Translations under genes and position numbers: made by a program
Source of the DNA: Candidatus Desulfarcum epimagneticum
GTDB lineage: Bacteria; Desulfobacterota; Desulfobacteria; Desulfobacterales; CR-1
Direction: 5' to 3'
Length of the DNA stretch: 56,966 bases
Assembly (NCBI GenBank): GCA_900659855.1
Contig: CAACVI010000010.1
Span: 1-56,966, forward strand
In this document: positions 25,129 to 35,013 of the stretch, one piece after another
How the letters are laid out: each line of letters begins with the position of its first letter
How positions within the stretch are numbered: the stretch's first letter is position 1
Notes under the pieces: generated by a model
The model's input: only the letters and a program-made list of their open reading frames with translations
What the model was told of the DNA's origin: nothing
The model's database searches: none

Positions 25129-26785
25129 ACTCGCTGGATGCCTGGCGCCCTTGGTTTTTGGAAATCCGGTCCACGGCCTTTTCCATTTCCGAAATCAGCG
25201 GCGCCAGGGTGGCGGCGTTTCGGGCGGAAATGGCGACGCCGGACAGTTTTTTCTCGATCCCGGCCGCTTTTTCCGGGCAAATCCGGTCTTTTTTGTTCAG
25301 CGCGCGAATGGCGGGGATGCGGTGAAGGTTGAAATCCGCCAGTATTTTTTCCACCGACTCCATCTGCTCCAAATGCTCCGGGGCGCTGATGTCGATGACA
25401 TGGAGCAGAAGATTCGCGTTTTCCATTTCCTCAATGGTGGAGCGAAACGCCTCGGCCAGGTCTTTGGGCAGATCCCGGATGAATCCCACCGTGTCCGTGA
25501 TGATGACCTCCGTTTCCCGGGGGAACCTCAGGCGCCTGCTGGAGGGGTCCAGGGTGGCGAACACCTGGTCCTCGACCCGGACCGAGCTACGGGTCAGGGT
25601 GTTTAAAAGGGTGGATTTCCCGGCGTTGGTGTAGCCGACGATGGAAATCGTGGGGATCTGTTTTTTTTCCCTTTTGGATTTCTGCCGGGCCCGCCGGCGC
25701 GTGACCCGGGACAGGTCTTTTTTCAGGCGCCGAATTTTTTCCCGGGCCCGCCTCCGGTTGATCTCCAGCTTGGTCTCCCCGGGCCCCCGGCCCCCGATGC
25801 CGCCGGTGAGGCGGGACATGGCCGTGTTTTTAACGGCCAGGCGGGGCAGAAGGTACTGGAGCTGGGCCAGCTCCACCTGTATTTTTCCTTCCCTGGAACG
25901 GGCCCGGCGGGCGAATATGTCCAGGATGAGCTGGGTTCGGTCGATGACCTTCAGCTCGATCACATCGCCGATGGACCGGGCCTGGGAAGGGGTCAACTCC
26001 TGGTCGAAGATCATCAAAGACGCCCCCTTTGAAAGGGCGGTGATGGTGGTCTCCTGGAGTTTCCCGGGGCCGATGACGAATTTGGGGTCCGCCTTTTTCC
26101 GACGCTGAATGACCCGGGCCGCCACTTCAATGCCGCTGGCGCCGGCCAGCGCCGCCAGCTCGTCCAGGGAGGTTTCGGCGAGGGCCCTGGAGCGCGGCGC
26201 GGCGTTGATGAGAATGGCCCGCTCTTTTCCGGAGGCGTCATGAAAGACCCGGGACCGGGCCAGCTCGGATTCGATGGCCCGGATCATCTCCAGGCACCCG
26301 ATGTCCATATCCCAGGGATCCAGGGGGTCCAGAACCCGGCACGGCAGACTGTCTCCGGACGCCTCCGGGATGATGTGGGCCACATGGACCCGGCCCGGGC
26401 CCCCGTGGCGGTCCATGTCGGCGGCGGCCATCATGTCCAGCCTCAAAAGGGCCAGATCGGTCAAGTCGTCCCGGGTCAAAGGCTCCGGAGCCATGTGCGT
26501 GTGGACGCAGCGAAGCCCCTTAAGCCGGCCCGGCGCGGCCCGGTATTCGCTGATATCGGGAATCACGATCTTTGAGCCGGTTCCGGCGATGACATATTTT
26601 ATTTTCCCGGCCCGGTCCGCCAGTATCCCGATCTGTCTTCCGGTCTCATGGGAAAGCGCGCGCATCTCCTTGAGCATGTCCGGGGTGATGAGCCATTCCG
26701 GGGGGATCCGGCGTCTGTAAAGGTTTTCAAACCGCCGAATCTGGCTGGACTTGAGCCCCGCCTTATTTCCGAAGATTTTTTTCAT
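25100..26785 (-). CDS. hflX: GTPase HflX
   Basis: HflX is a ribosome-associated GTPase that splits stalled or stressed 70S ribosomes. The 561-residue protein is long for the family because it carries an N-terminal region of about 190 residues found in deltaproteobacterial members. Then come the HflX N-domain, coiled coil and GTPase domain with G1 GYTNAGKSTLLN, switch region, G3 DTVGFIRDLP and G4 NKKD. It leads the operon hflX-surE-FeS-CDF-phosphoesterase, 31 bp after mdh. Confidence 0.94.
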   Translation of the reverse strand: MKKIFGNKAGLKSSQIRRFENLYRRRIPPEWLITPDMLKEMRALSHETGRQIGILADRAGKIKYVIAGTGSKIVIPDISEYRAAPGRLKGLRCVHTHMAPEPLTRDDLTDLALLRLDMMAAADMDRHGGPGRVHVAHIIPEASGDSLPCRVLDPLDPWDMDIGCLEMIRAIESELARSRVFHDASGKERAILINAAPRSRALAETSLDELAALAGASGIEVAARVIQRRKKADPKFVIGPGKLQETTITALSKGASLMIFDQELTPSQARSIGDVIELKVIDRTQLILDIFARRARSREGKIQVELAQLQYLLPRLAVKNTAMSRLTGGIGGRGPGETKLEINRRRAREKIRRLKKDLSRVTRRRARQKSKREKKQIPTISIVGYTNAGKSTLLNTLTRSSVRVEDQVFATLDPSSRRLRFPRETEVIITDTVGFIRDLPKDLAEAFRSTIEEMENANLLLHVIDISAPEHLEQMESVEKILADFNLHRIPAIRALNKKDRICPEKAAGIEKKLSGVAISARNAATLAPLISEMEKAVDRISKNQGRQASSEYDEHPSDQR

Positions 26786-26816
26786 CGCCCCCCAAGCCGC
26801 GCCCGCTTTCCGGGAT

Positions 26817-27830
<1,014 letters not shown>

Positions 27831-27955
27831 TGTTTTTGGGGCGCTCTCTTTGTAAAGGGCGTCAAAAACGCCTTTCAGACCTTAAAATAATGTGTTATGG
27901 AAAAATATTTCAAAAAATCAAAAAATCGGGGCGCCCTGGCGACGCCGTTAAAAAG

Positions 27956-28120
27956 GACAAACTCGTAAAAAAGATTGGGATGGCTAAGTTAAAAATTCCA
28001 TAGGCTAAAATTTAAGCCACAAGGCGTAGTGGTTATTTTTAATTGAGGCAATACATGTAGTATGCCTCAATTAAAAATAAGCGCTGCAACGCAGTAGATC
28101 GGATTTTTTACGACGCCATC
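27956..28120. repeat. Family A palindromic element, about 165 bp
   Basis: Starts GACAAACTCGTAAAAAA and ends TTTTTTACGACGCCATC, with the same TTGAGGCA/TGCCTCAA hairpin as at 9885. It has a 15-bp extra stretch (near 28003-28018) between the left end and the hairpin. It sits directly upstream of the phosphodiesterase ribosome-binding site. Confidence 0.8.
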
Positions 28121-28137
28121 AAACAGGAGAGAGAAAA

Positions 28138-28620
28138 ATGAAAATAGGGGTGATATCGGACACGCATCTTTCCAGGCCCAATAAGGCCCTGGCGAATCTT
28201 ATGCGGGGGCCGTTTCAGGACGTCTCTTTGGCGCTTCACGCCGGGGATCTGACATCCATATCCGTTCTGGACGCCTTCGGAGACCTGGAGGTCATCGCGG
28301 TGGCCGGCAACATGGACGCCCATGGGACGGCCTCGTCCCTTCCCCCCAGCCGGATTGTGGAGGCGGACGGATTCAGGATCGGCCTGACCCACGGCTGGGG
28401 AGCCAGGCAGGGCCTGGAAAAACGGATTATGGAAAGCTTTGAAAACGTGGACGCCATTGTGTACGGCCACTCCCATGTTCCGGCCAATCACGTGAAAAAC
28501 GGCGTTTTGATGTTCAACCCCGGCGCCTTCATGGGCAGCTATTCCGGCTCCCTGGGCGGCTCCGTGGGGATTTTGACCACGGGCGAAAACGGCGTCCGGG
28601 GCGAGATTGTGCCGGTTTGA
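28138..28620 (+). CDS. YfcE/MJ0936-family phosphodiesterase
   Basis: A 160-residue metallophosphoesterase: ISDTHLSRPNKAL (D-x-H), LHAGDLTS (GD), VAGNMDAHG (GNMD), GLTHGWGAR and YGHSHVPA (GHSH). Members hydrolyse phosphodiesters in vitro; the physiological substrate is unknown. An AGGAGAG site lies 8-14 bases before the ATG, immediately after the family A element. A strong inverted repeat follows the stop. Confidence 0.88.
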   Translation: MKIGVISDTHLSRPNKALANLMRGPFQDVSLALHAGDLTSISVLDAFGDLEVIAVAGNMDAHGTASSLPPSRIVEADGFRIGLTHGWGARQGLEKRIMESFENVDAIVYGHSHVPANHVKNGVLMFNPGAFMGSYSGSLGGSVGILTTGENGVRGEIVPV

Positions 28621-28639
28621 CGCAGGCTATTCGGCATGT

Positions 28640-28703
28640 CGATCTTTTTTGCCCGCAGGCAAAAAAGATTTAAACTTTTTTTGCCTGCGGGCAAAAAAGA
28701 TCG
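28640..28703. terminator. Long perfect inverted repeat, terminator-like
   Basis: Two perfect 27-bp arms (28640-28666 and 28677-28703, centre GCCCGCAGGC/GCCTGCGGGC) around a ten-base loop. Each arm contains a T/A run, so an RNA hairpin followed by U-rich sequence could end transcription in either direction. After it come a family A end at 28713-28733 and then rarD. Confidence 0.6.
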
Positions 28704-28810
28704 AACGGGCTCGGGTTTTTTACGACGCTGTCGTCTTTTTCATTGCTATTTTTTTCAAAAAGCGCCTTTATAGGCCGCATCATTTTTTTGAAAGGAAAAG
28801 GCGAAAGACT

Positions 28811-29743
28811 ATGAGCAAGACAGCGGCGGCCCGTTTGAGCCGGGCCGGGGGAGGGGAAGACCCGGAGGCCGGGGACCGGCTTTCAGGCGCCGCGTGCGCT
28901 GTGGCGGGGTTTCTCATATGGGGATTGAGTCCGGTGTACTGGAAGATGCTGGGCCATGTCCCGGTTTTTGAGATACTGTCCCACCGGATTTTCTGGTCGT
29001 TTGTGTTTTTCATCCCGCTCATCGCCATCTCGTCCGGACGGCGGCGGGATATCCTGCGCGCCGTTAAAAGCGTCCGAATCTCGGCGACCCTTTTGCTCAC
29101 CACGCTTCTGGTGGGCTGCAACTGGCTGATTTATATCTGGGCGGTGAACCACGACCACGTGATGGAGACCAGCCTGGGGTATTACATGTCGCCTTTGGTG
29201 AGCGTGTTTCTGGGGGTGTTTTTTTTAAAGGAGCGCCTGAGGGTTTTCCAGATCGTCTCCATCGCGCTGGCGGCGGCCGGGGTCCTTTTCCTGGCCGTCC
29301 ACCACGGGAAGTTTCCCTGGGTGTCTCTGGCGCTGGCCTTTACCTTCGCGCTGTACGGCATGGCCCGAAAGACGGCGGCTGTGGGCTCGGTCCCCGGGCT
29401 TTTCATCGAAACCTTTCTTCTGCTTGTACCGGCCGCCGTATGGATGGCCTATGTGGAGAGCCATTCAGGCGGGCATTTTCTCAGGGACGGCGCCGGGACC
29501 GACCTTCTGCTCGTGGGCTCGGCCATGCTCACCGGGCTGCCCCTGCTTTTGTTCACCATGGGGGCCCGGCGGCTGAGGCTGTCCACCGTGGGCTTTCTCC
29601 AGTATCTCACGCCCAGCTGCACGTTTTTGCTGGCCGTGTTTATCTATCATGAGCCCTTTGAATTCGCCCGGATGGTCGCCTTTGTCCTGATATGGATCGC
29701 GCTTCTGATCTATTCGGTGGACATGGCGCTGTCAAACCGATAG
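28811..29743 (+). CDS. rarD: RarD-type EamA transporter
   Basis: A ten-helix DMT-superfamily protein of the RarD group, with GAACAVAGFLIWGLSPVYWK at the N-terminus, the diagnostic CNWLIYIWAVN near residue 100, LGYYMSPL and the late LQYLTPSCTFLLAVFIYHEPF. Function in the family (chloramphenicol sensitivity, metabolite export) is poorly defined. I take ATG 28811, after an AAAGGAAAAGG stretch; the frame extends upstream into the repeat region. Its end overlaps the end of convergent pckG by 12 bp. Confidence 0.88.
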   Translation: MSKTAAARLSRAGGGEDPEAGDRLSGAACAVAGFLIWGLSPVYWKMLGHVPVFEILSHRIFWSFVFFIPLIAISSGRRRDILRAVKSVRISATLLLTTLLVGCNWLIYIWAVNHDHVMETSLGYYMSPLVSVFLGVFFLKERLRVFQIVSIALAAAGVLFLAVHHGKFPWVSLALAFTFALYGMARKTAAVGSVPGLFIETFLLLVPAAVWMAYVESHSGGHFLRDGAGTDLLLVGSAMLTGLPLLLFTMGARRLRLSTVGFLQYLTPSCTFLLAVFIYHEPFEFARMVAFVLIWIALLIYSVDMALSNR

Positions 29744-31699
29744 GGACAAAAGCCGGGAGGGCGAGGCCACCGGCCCGAATTTTTTCCTGAGTTCTGAAAG
29801 CTCCCGGCGCTGGGTCTCATACACCTCAAACAGCGCGGCCGGGACCCCGGTTTCCTTGCCGTAGGCCTCGGTCTGGAGATCGATCCGGGCCATGATGGGG
29901 TCGATATACAGGGAAAACTGCCGGACATACAGGTCTTCGGGGTAGTCTTTTTCGATGAGGCCTTTAAACAGGATGTTTAAATCCCCGTAAAGGGGAAGGC
30001 GCCCGATGGGGGTGTTTATGGCGGACACCTCGCCATGGGCGAGCCGCTCCAGCCACGCCAGCCAGACCTTCACATCCCGCTTTTCGCCCAGGAGATTTTT
30101 GGACGATCCCCCCCTGGCCTCATCGGTGAGAAAATAGTTCAGCCCCGCCAGGATCGGCCTTTTGGCGTCGTCGATCTGGGGATTTTCAAAGAATTTAAAC
30201 TGGGCGTCCATGTAATCGGCGAGGCTTCCGGGGATGAAGGGGGCGTTGGCCCAGGGCGCGCGTTTCACGCCTTTCGCCCCCACCTCGGTGGCCGTGGCGG
30301 CGGAGACGATGGAGGCCCCGATGGCCACCCCTTCCCGGGGGGTCCGGGCGGCCCAGACCGGGGGCATGGTGTCGCTGTCCCGGCCGCTGTAGGTGACCAC
30401 CCGGGTTTCCACGCCGTCCGGGTCGTCCAGCTTTTCCGAGCAGTTTTCAAGCGCCCGGGCGGAGATGGTGCACCGGGCGTTGGGATGGGACATGGGAACC
30501 CGCGCCCCTTTTTCGTCGGTCATGCCCCTTTCCCATGGCCCCTGGAAATTCCGGCCTTTTTCCGGGGGCTCTTCCCCGCTTCCCGTCCAGTGGGGGACGC
30601 CCGCCTCGTCCACCAGGACGTTGGACCAGATCACCTCGGCGCCTTCGTTTCTGAGAGCCTTGATCAAAATGGGGTCGCCGACGGCGTTGACGTCCTCCAC
30701 GATTCCGAAAATGCCGATTTCCGGGTTCACGGACCGGACGGTTCCGTCTTCTGCGATCCACATATGGGCCAGGTCGTCTCCCAGGAAATGGTCCCCGGCC
30801 ATGGCTGTGGTGGTTTTGCCGCATCCGCTGGGGGCCGCCCCGGTGATCCAGGACACCCGTCCCCCGGGCCCCCGCACGCCGGTGATGAACATATGCTCGG
30901 CCAGCTCCCGTCCCCGGCCCCGGTAAACGGAGCGGTCCACGGAAAACCGGTGGTTTCCCTTTTTAAGCAAAAGGGTGTTGCCGGCGTAGGTGCAGTTGAG
31001 GCTGTAGGTGGTCTGGTCCCGCCGGTCCATGAAAACCCGGGCGTGGGGCAGGTCCTGGGGCCTGTTTTCCCCCTGGCTGTGGATGTTCACATAGCAGTGG
31101 CCCGCCCGGTCCACCTCCCGGTCGAACTCGGAAAAGATGTTTCGGTAAAGGATGTCGGCGCTGTGGAGCACATAGGCTGAGCTGGAGATTTCAATGGCCG
31201 GGTCGGACACCGGCGAGCCCGCCGGCCCCCTCATGTAAAATCCCGCCATCATGATTTTTCCCGCCATGATCCCGGACATCTTTTGGCCGACTTCCCCGGC
31301 GGCCTCGCCGCGCTCCATTCTCCGGGCCAGGGAGCTGATCTGTTCCTCTTTGTCCGCGATGTAGTAGGTCCGGTCCACGATCCGGCCCTGCTCGTCTTTG
31401 AGATCATAGTGGAGGGTGTGGCCCTTCATGGCGAGTTTTTCCTCCTCGCCTTTTTTAAGCGCCAGGTCACGTATAAAGCCCCGGTCCTGGTCGGATCCCG
31501 TGTGGATGAAAATGGAGTCCGGGCCGCACATCACGGCGGCGTTGGCCAGTTTGACCAGGGCGAATTCGTTTTGAATCCGGCTGATTTTTTCAAAACTGTC
31601 CGCGTCCATGCGGTCTTTGAGCGCCTTTTCGGCCTGTGTCCGGGTTTCAATTTTCCCGATTTTCAAAGCGATGTCGATGGTTGGGTTTAAAGTCGGCAT
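29732..31699 (-). CDS. pckG: Phosphoenolpyruvate carboxykinase (GTP)
   Basis: PckG interconverts oxaloacetate and PEP with GTP/GDP, serving gluconeogenesis in autotrophic or acetate-using anaerobes. The 655-residue size fits the GTP class. Visible are the phosphate loop APSGCGKTTTAM near residue 294 with the class-typical Cys, the FLGDDLAHM kinase-2 region, and the C-terminal NYFLTDEARG with a Lys/Asn-rich follow-up. The start MPTLNPTID at 31699 is chosen because GAGGGG lies seven bases before it; an ATG 15 bases upstream is less well placed. Confidence 0.92.
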   Translation of the reverse strand: MPTLNPTIDIALKIGKIETRTQAEKALKDRMDADSFEKISRIQNEFALVKLANAAVMCGPDSIFIHTGSDQDRGFIRDLALKKGEEEKLAMKGHTLHYDLKDEQGRIVDRTYYIADKEEQISSLARRMERGEAAGEVGQKMSGIMAGKIMMAGFYMRGPAGSPVSDPAIEISSSAYVLHSADILYRNIFSEFDREVDRAGHCYVNIHSQGENRPQDLPHARVFMDRRDQTTYSLNCTYAGNTLLLKKGNHRFSVDRSVYRGRGRELAEHMFITGVRGPGGRVSWITGAAPSGCGKTTTAMAGDHFLGDDLAHMWIAEDGTVRSVNPEIGIFGIVEDVNAVGDPILIKALRNEGAEVIWSNVLVDEAGVPHWTGSGEEPPEKGRNFQGPWERGMTDEKGARVPMSHPNARCTISARALENCSEKLDDPDGVETRVVTYSGRDSDTMPPVWAARTPREGVAIGASIVSAATATEVGAKGVKRAPWANAPFIPGSLADYMDAQFKFFENPQIDDAKRPILAGLNYFLTDEARGGSSKNLLGEKRDVKVWLAWLERLAHGEVSAINTPIGRLPLYGDLNILFKGLIEKDYPEDLYVRQFSLYIDPIMARIDLQTEAYGKETGVPAALFEVYETQRRELSELRKKFGPVASPSRLLSLSV

Positions 31700-31758
31700 T
31701 CGTTTTCCCCTCATTGTTTGATAAAGTCGTCAAAAACCGTCTGAGCGGCGCTGTGTGT

Positions 31759-32346
31759 TTACGGGTATGACCGGAGGACCACGTCTTCCAAAGCGCGTTT
31801 GGGCACATGGTGAACCCCGTTTTCATCCCGCCGGTACCGGATGTTTCCGTCCGGTCCCAGGGGCTCGATCCGGACCTTTTCCCCGGGCTCTCCCAGGGCG
31901 ATGACCAGAAGGATGGGATGGTCGTCCGGCGCGTCCAGAATGGCGGCGAGCTTTTTCCGGTTCACGGAGCCGAGCATGCATCCCCCCAGGCCCTTTTCGG
32001 CGGCGGCCAGAAGGATGGTCTGGGCCGCGATTCCGCAGTCGTGGGCGAGGTAATCGTTGGCGATTTTCGAGTCGCCCATTATCACGATATACGCGGCGGG
32101 CCGCTCCCCCTCCCCAGGTCCCGGCCAGTCTTTGAGATAAGCGGCCCATCCCAGGCAGGCGAAAATTTTCTCGTTCATCCCGGGGTCGCAGGACAGGACA
32201 TGGCGCAATGGCTGAAGGTTGGCCGCCGACGGGCAAAGCCGGGCCAGGTCCGCCAGCTCCATCAAAGTCTCCATTGAGATTTTGCGGTCCTGAAGGAACC
32301 GTCTCACGCTCCGGGTTTGCGCGACCAGCTGTCTCATCTGTGTCAT
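31759..32346 (-). CDS. Nitroreductase-family flavoprotein
   Basis: A 195-residue member of the FMN-dependent nitroreductase fold: TRSVRRFLQDRKIS at the N-terminus, LCPSAANLQPLR (FMN contact), then AHDCGIAAQTILLAAAEKGLGGCMLGSV and LLVIALGEPGE. It would reduce quinones, nitro compounds or an unknown substrate with NAD(P)H. I start at ATG 32346 (MTQMRQL), after a GGAGAA box; the frame could begin at 32367 within the end of rdgB. The pair rdgB-nitroreductase is likely one transcript. Confidence 0.87.
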   Translation of the reverse strand: MTQMRQLVAQTRSVRRFLQDRKISMETLMELADLARLCPSAANLQPLRHVLSCDPGMNEKIFACLGWAAYLKDWPGPGEGERPAAYIVIMGDSKIANDYLAHDCGIAAQTILLAAAEKGLGGCMLGSVNRKKLAAILDAPDDHPILLVIALGEPGEKVRIEPLGPDGNIRYRRDENGVHHVPKRALEDVVLRSYP

Positions 32347-32351
32347 CGGGT

Positions 32352-33002
32352 TTATTTCTCCACGCATTCAAAGGTTTCCGGGACCGGCATGTTCTGCTCG
32401 ATCCAGACCAGGATTTTGTCGATCTCGCTTTTGATTTCGGCCAGGGCCCGTCCCCGGTGGCTGACCCCGGCCTTTTCCTCCATGGTCATCTGGCCGAAGG
32501 TCTTGCCCAAAGGCCCGTGAAAAAAGACCGGGTCGTACCCGAATCCGTTTTCCCCGGCCGGCGCCTCGGTCAAAAGGCCCTCGCACCGGCCTTCGTATGT
32601 GAGCGCCGGGCCGGTGGGAACGGCGATGGAAATGACGCACTCAAACGCCGCTTTCCGGTTGGTTTTTCCCTTCATGTTTTCAAGCGCCCGGGCGCAAAGG
32701 CGCTCGGTGGTGGGATTCTCCCCGGCGTAGCGGGCGGACAGGACCCCCGGGGCGCCGTTCAGCGCCTCCACCACGAGCCCTGAGTCGTCGGCCAGCGCGG
32801 GCAGCCCCAGGACCCGGGCCGTGAAAGAGGCCTTTTTATAGGCGTTTTCATCAAAAGTGTCGCCGTCTTCCTCCACGGAGGGGATGGGGGGGAAATCGTC
32901 GAGCCCCTTTAAAATCACCGGCGCGTCGGCCAGAAAACTTTTGATCTCGGCCAGTTTTCCCCTGTTCCCGGTGGCCGCCACAATGGTCGTTGGATGTCTC
33001 AT
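32352..33002 (-). CDS. rdgB: XTP/dITP diphosphatase
   Basis: RdgB removes non-canonical purine nucleoside triphosphates (ITP, dITP, XTP). The 216-residue Ham1/MAF-fold protein has IVAATGNRGKLAEIK, EEDGDTFDENAYKKA, LADDSGLVVEALNGAPGVLSARYAG, GFGYDPVFF, and SHRGRAL near the C-terminus. All family motifs are in order. Confidence 0.95.
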   Translation of the reverse strand: MRHPTTIVAATGNRGKLAEIKSFLADAPVILKGLDDFPPIPSVEEDGDTFDENAYKKASFTARVLGLPALADDSGLVVEALNGAPGVLSARYAGENPTTERLCARALENMKGKTNRKAAFECVISIAVPTGPALTYEGRCEGLLTEAPAGENGFGYDPVFFHGPLGKTFGQMTMEEKAGVSHRGRALAEIKSEIDKILVWIEQNMPVPETFECVEK

Positions 33003-33179
33003 GTCGGTCTTTCCTGTTTTTTATTTTGAAATTAAAATCGTGATGGCAAGGATTACCATATCCCTTTGAAACAATCAATCAAAAACGCCCGCTTTCCCCG
33101 GCCGCGCCGGGCCTTTTTTCGTTTCCGCCCCGTTTGACAGCGGCGTCGCGTCTTTTTCATCGCGCTTTTCATTTTTTCC

Positions 33180-33207
33180 TTGACATGCAGACAGAATATA
33201 TTATTGT
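33180..33207 (+). promoter_or_regulatory. Candidate promoter and long leader of the cold-shock gene
   Basis: TTGACA (33180-33185) is followed after 16 bases by TATTGT (33202-33207). A leader of about 120 nt would precede the coding region, similar to the long 5' leaders of cspA-type mRNAs. The 330-bp gap 33003-33332 holds no other gene I can support. Confidence 0.45.
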
Positions 33208-33332
33208 GGAAAAAATGGCCGATAAGCATCTTGAAAGGTCGGTTAGGCTTTTTAAAGGATCTTGCTGTTCTCCTTTTGCCGGGTTATCGACCAATGCCAT
33301 CAATAACTATTAACACGAAGGAGGTAGGCGCT

Positions 33333-33548
33333 TTGGCGGAAGGAACTGTAAAATGGTTTAATAACAAAAAGGGGTATGGGTTCATCGAACAGGAAGATGG
33401 AAACGATCTTTTTGTTCATTTTTCCAATATTGAGATGGAGGGTTTTAAAACCCTCGACGACGGCGATCGCGTCACCTTTGAGATTTCGGAAAGCGATCAG
33501 GGCCCTGAGGCCAAGAAAGTGATGAAAATCGACAAAGAAGAAATCTAA
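33333..33548 (+). CDS. Cold-shock domain protein
   Basis: A 71-residue single cold-shock domain with RNP1 KGYGFIEQ and RNP2 LFVHFSNI, preceded by [10 protein letters not shown]. It binds single-stranded nucleic acids as an RNA chaperone. It starts at TTG 33333, eight bases after AAGGAGG; the frame runs open upstream but the family N-terminus ([10 protein letters not shown]) sets this start. A terminator follows 25 bp later. Confidence 0.93.
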   Translation: MAEGTVKWFNNKKGYGFIEQEDGNDLFVHFSNIEMEGFKTLDDGDRVTFEISESDQGPEAKKVMKIDKEEI

Positions 33549-33573
33549 AAAAGACCAACCACCCGCAGTTTTC

Positions 33574-33609
33574 AAAGGCGTTTCGTCATTCGGCGAAACG
33601 CCTTTTTTT
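33574..33609 (+). terminator. Rho-independent terminator of the cold-shock gene
   Basis: Arms AAAGGCGTTTCG (33574-33585) and CGAAACGCCTTT (33594-33605) are perfect around an eight-base loop, and the T-run continues to 33609. The convergent gene ends 22 bp downstream. Confidence 0.9.
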
Positions 33610-33630
33610 ATTGGGAGAAATCGGTAAAAA

Positions 33631-34920
33631 TCAGAGACGCAGAAGCGGGCAGATGAATTCCGAGATCACTTTATGAAGCCGTGAGACGGGTTTGTAAAGC
33701 TCGGTTTCAAAGTGATAGATTTCCCTGGCGGCGTCCAGCATGTCGATCCTTAAAGCCCCTCTTTCCGTGGTCATGAGTGTGAGGATGTCCAGGCTGGAGT
33801 CGAACAGACGGTTTTTGGACGAGGCGTTTTCCAGAATGATGAAATCCCGGCCGCTCTCCGCGTCCTTGATCAGGGCCGATACCCGCTCGGGATGGACGGA
33901 AAGATTCCGGATGGCCTGTTCCCGGTCGTCGCCTCCGCTGACATAATGCAGGGACGCCTCGGCGATGGCCTGGTATTTTTGGTTGCGTTTTTTGACCAGG
34001 GCCGCGCCTTTCTTTTTAAGGCCCCGGGGAAACCTTAAGGGGAGAAACGCCGTGAGGCGGGCCTTGTAGCGCATCACCGGGAATTCCTTCCGGCCCTCGA
34101 TTTTCTTTTCCCGGATATCAATGACGGTTCCCGGGCTGGGGATCAGCCTTAATTCAAACTCGATCTCATCGTTTGGCCGGATGGGCAAACGGCCCCTGTG
34201 AAGAATATGGTCCAGGGCGATGTAAAGATGGCCTTTTAATTTTTTGATTCCCAGCCGGGCCTCCCGGCCCTTGAAGTCGGCGTAGGAAAGTTTTCCGGTC
34301 AGGAGGGTGGGCACCTTTTCCGTCCGGCGGTTGACGATTTTGGCGATTCGGATTTCACGGTCATAGGTTTTCCGGCGCTGGTATATCAGCCGGTTGATCC
34401 GGTTTTCGAGTTTTCTCGCCTCGGTCTGGGCCCGGGGAATGGAGATTTCTTCGGCGTCCACGCGGCCCTGCTTCCGGTCGGTGATCTTTTTTTCAATCTC
34501 CCTTTTTTTCCGCTCCAGTTTTGAGACCCTGGGCAGAACTAAAAATTCCCGGGAGGGATCGTCATGCGTGAACTCATGTTTGATGGCCGCCATGATCTGT
34601 TCCAGGGCCGAGGCGGACATTTCTTTTAATTTGGGGGAGCTGACGTCATGGCCCCGGGAAAAAAATTTCCGGAGCCCCAGGGCGGCCAGCGCGCCCGCGG
34701 CCATGCAGGCGAGCCCGAACAGCAGAATGTCGTATCGGGACACGATCAGGTTCAGGGCGCCGTTAAAAAAAGACAGGCAAATGTCCGCGATCAGGCGGGC
34801 TGCGGATTCATACATGGACGCCAGAAACCGGAAAATATCCGACGTCCACGCGACGCCGTCGCCCTCCCCGATGGCCGGGGCGGGATGACGCGCGTGGAGG
34901 ATTTTTTCTATGAGGCTCAT
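33631..34920 (-). CDS. Unknown membrane-anchored coiled-coil protein
   Basis: The 429-residue protein has a hydrophobic N-terminal part (about residues 42-85, with one or two membrane segments, DILLFGLACMAAGALAALGL). A long basic helical region follows, with coiled-coil character (ERKKREIEKKITDRKQGR, TEARKLENRINRLIYQRRKTYDRE). A predicted beta-rich part (ARLGIKKLKGHLYIALDHIL to TVIDIREKKI) resembles a PilZ-type or ligand-binding barrel only loosely. I do not recognise a family. It ends just before the cold-shock terminator and begins 93 bp from the end of thrS; it may be transcribed from the thrS side. Confidence 0.7.
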   Translation of the reverse strand: MSLIEKILHARHPAPAIGEGDGVAWTSDIFRFLASMYESAARLIADICLSFFNGALNLIVSRYDILLFGLACMAAGALAALGLRKFFSRGHDVSSPKLKEMSASALEQIMAAIKHEFTHDDPSREFLVLPRVSKLERKKREIEKKITDRKQGRVDAEEISIPRAQTEARKLENRINRLIYQRRKTYDREIRIAKIVNRRTEKVPTLLTGKLSYADFKGREARLGIKKLKGHLYIALDHILHRGRLPIRPNDEIEFELRLIPSPGTVIDIREKKIEGRKEFPVMRYKARLTAFLPLRFPRGLKKKGAALVKKRNQKYQAIAEASLHYVSGGDDREQAIRNLSVHPERVSALIKDAESGRDFIILENASSKNRLFDSSLDILTLMTTERGALRIDMLDAAREIYHFETELYKPVSRLHKVISEFICPLLRL

Positions 34921-35013
34921 ATGGACTCTTCATTGTATTGTTTGATTTTTTTCAAATGATCATAATGAAAAAAAAACCGTCATGTCAAGGCCAAAGCGCC
35001 CCCGCCTTTCTTC

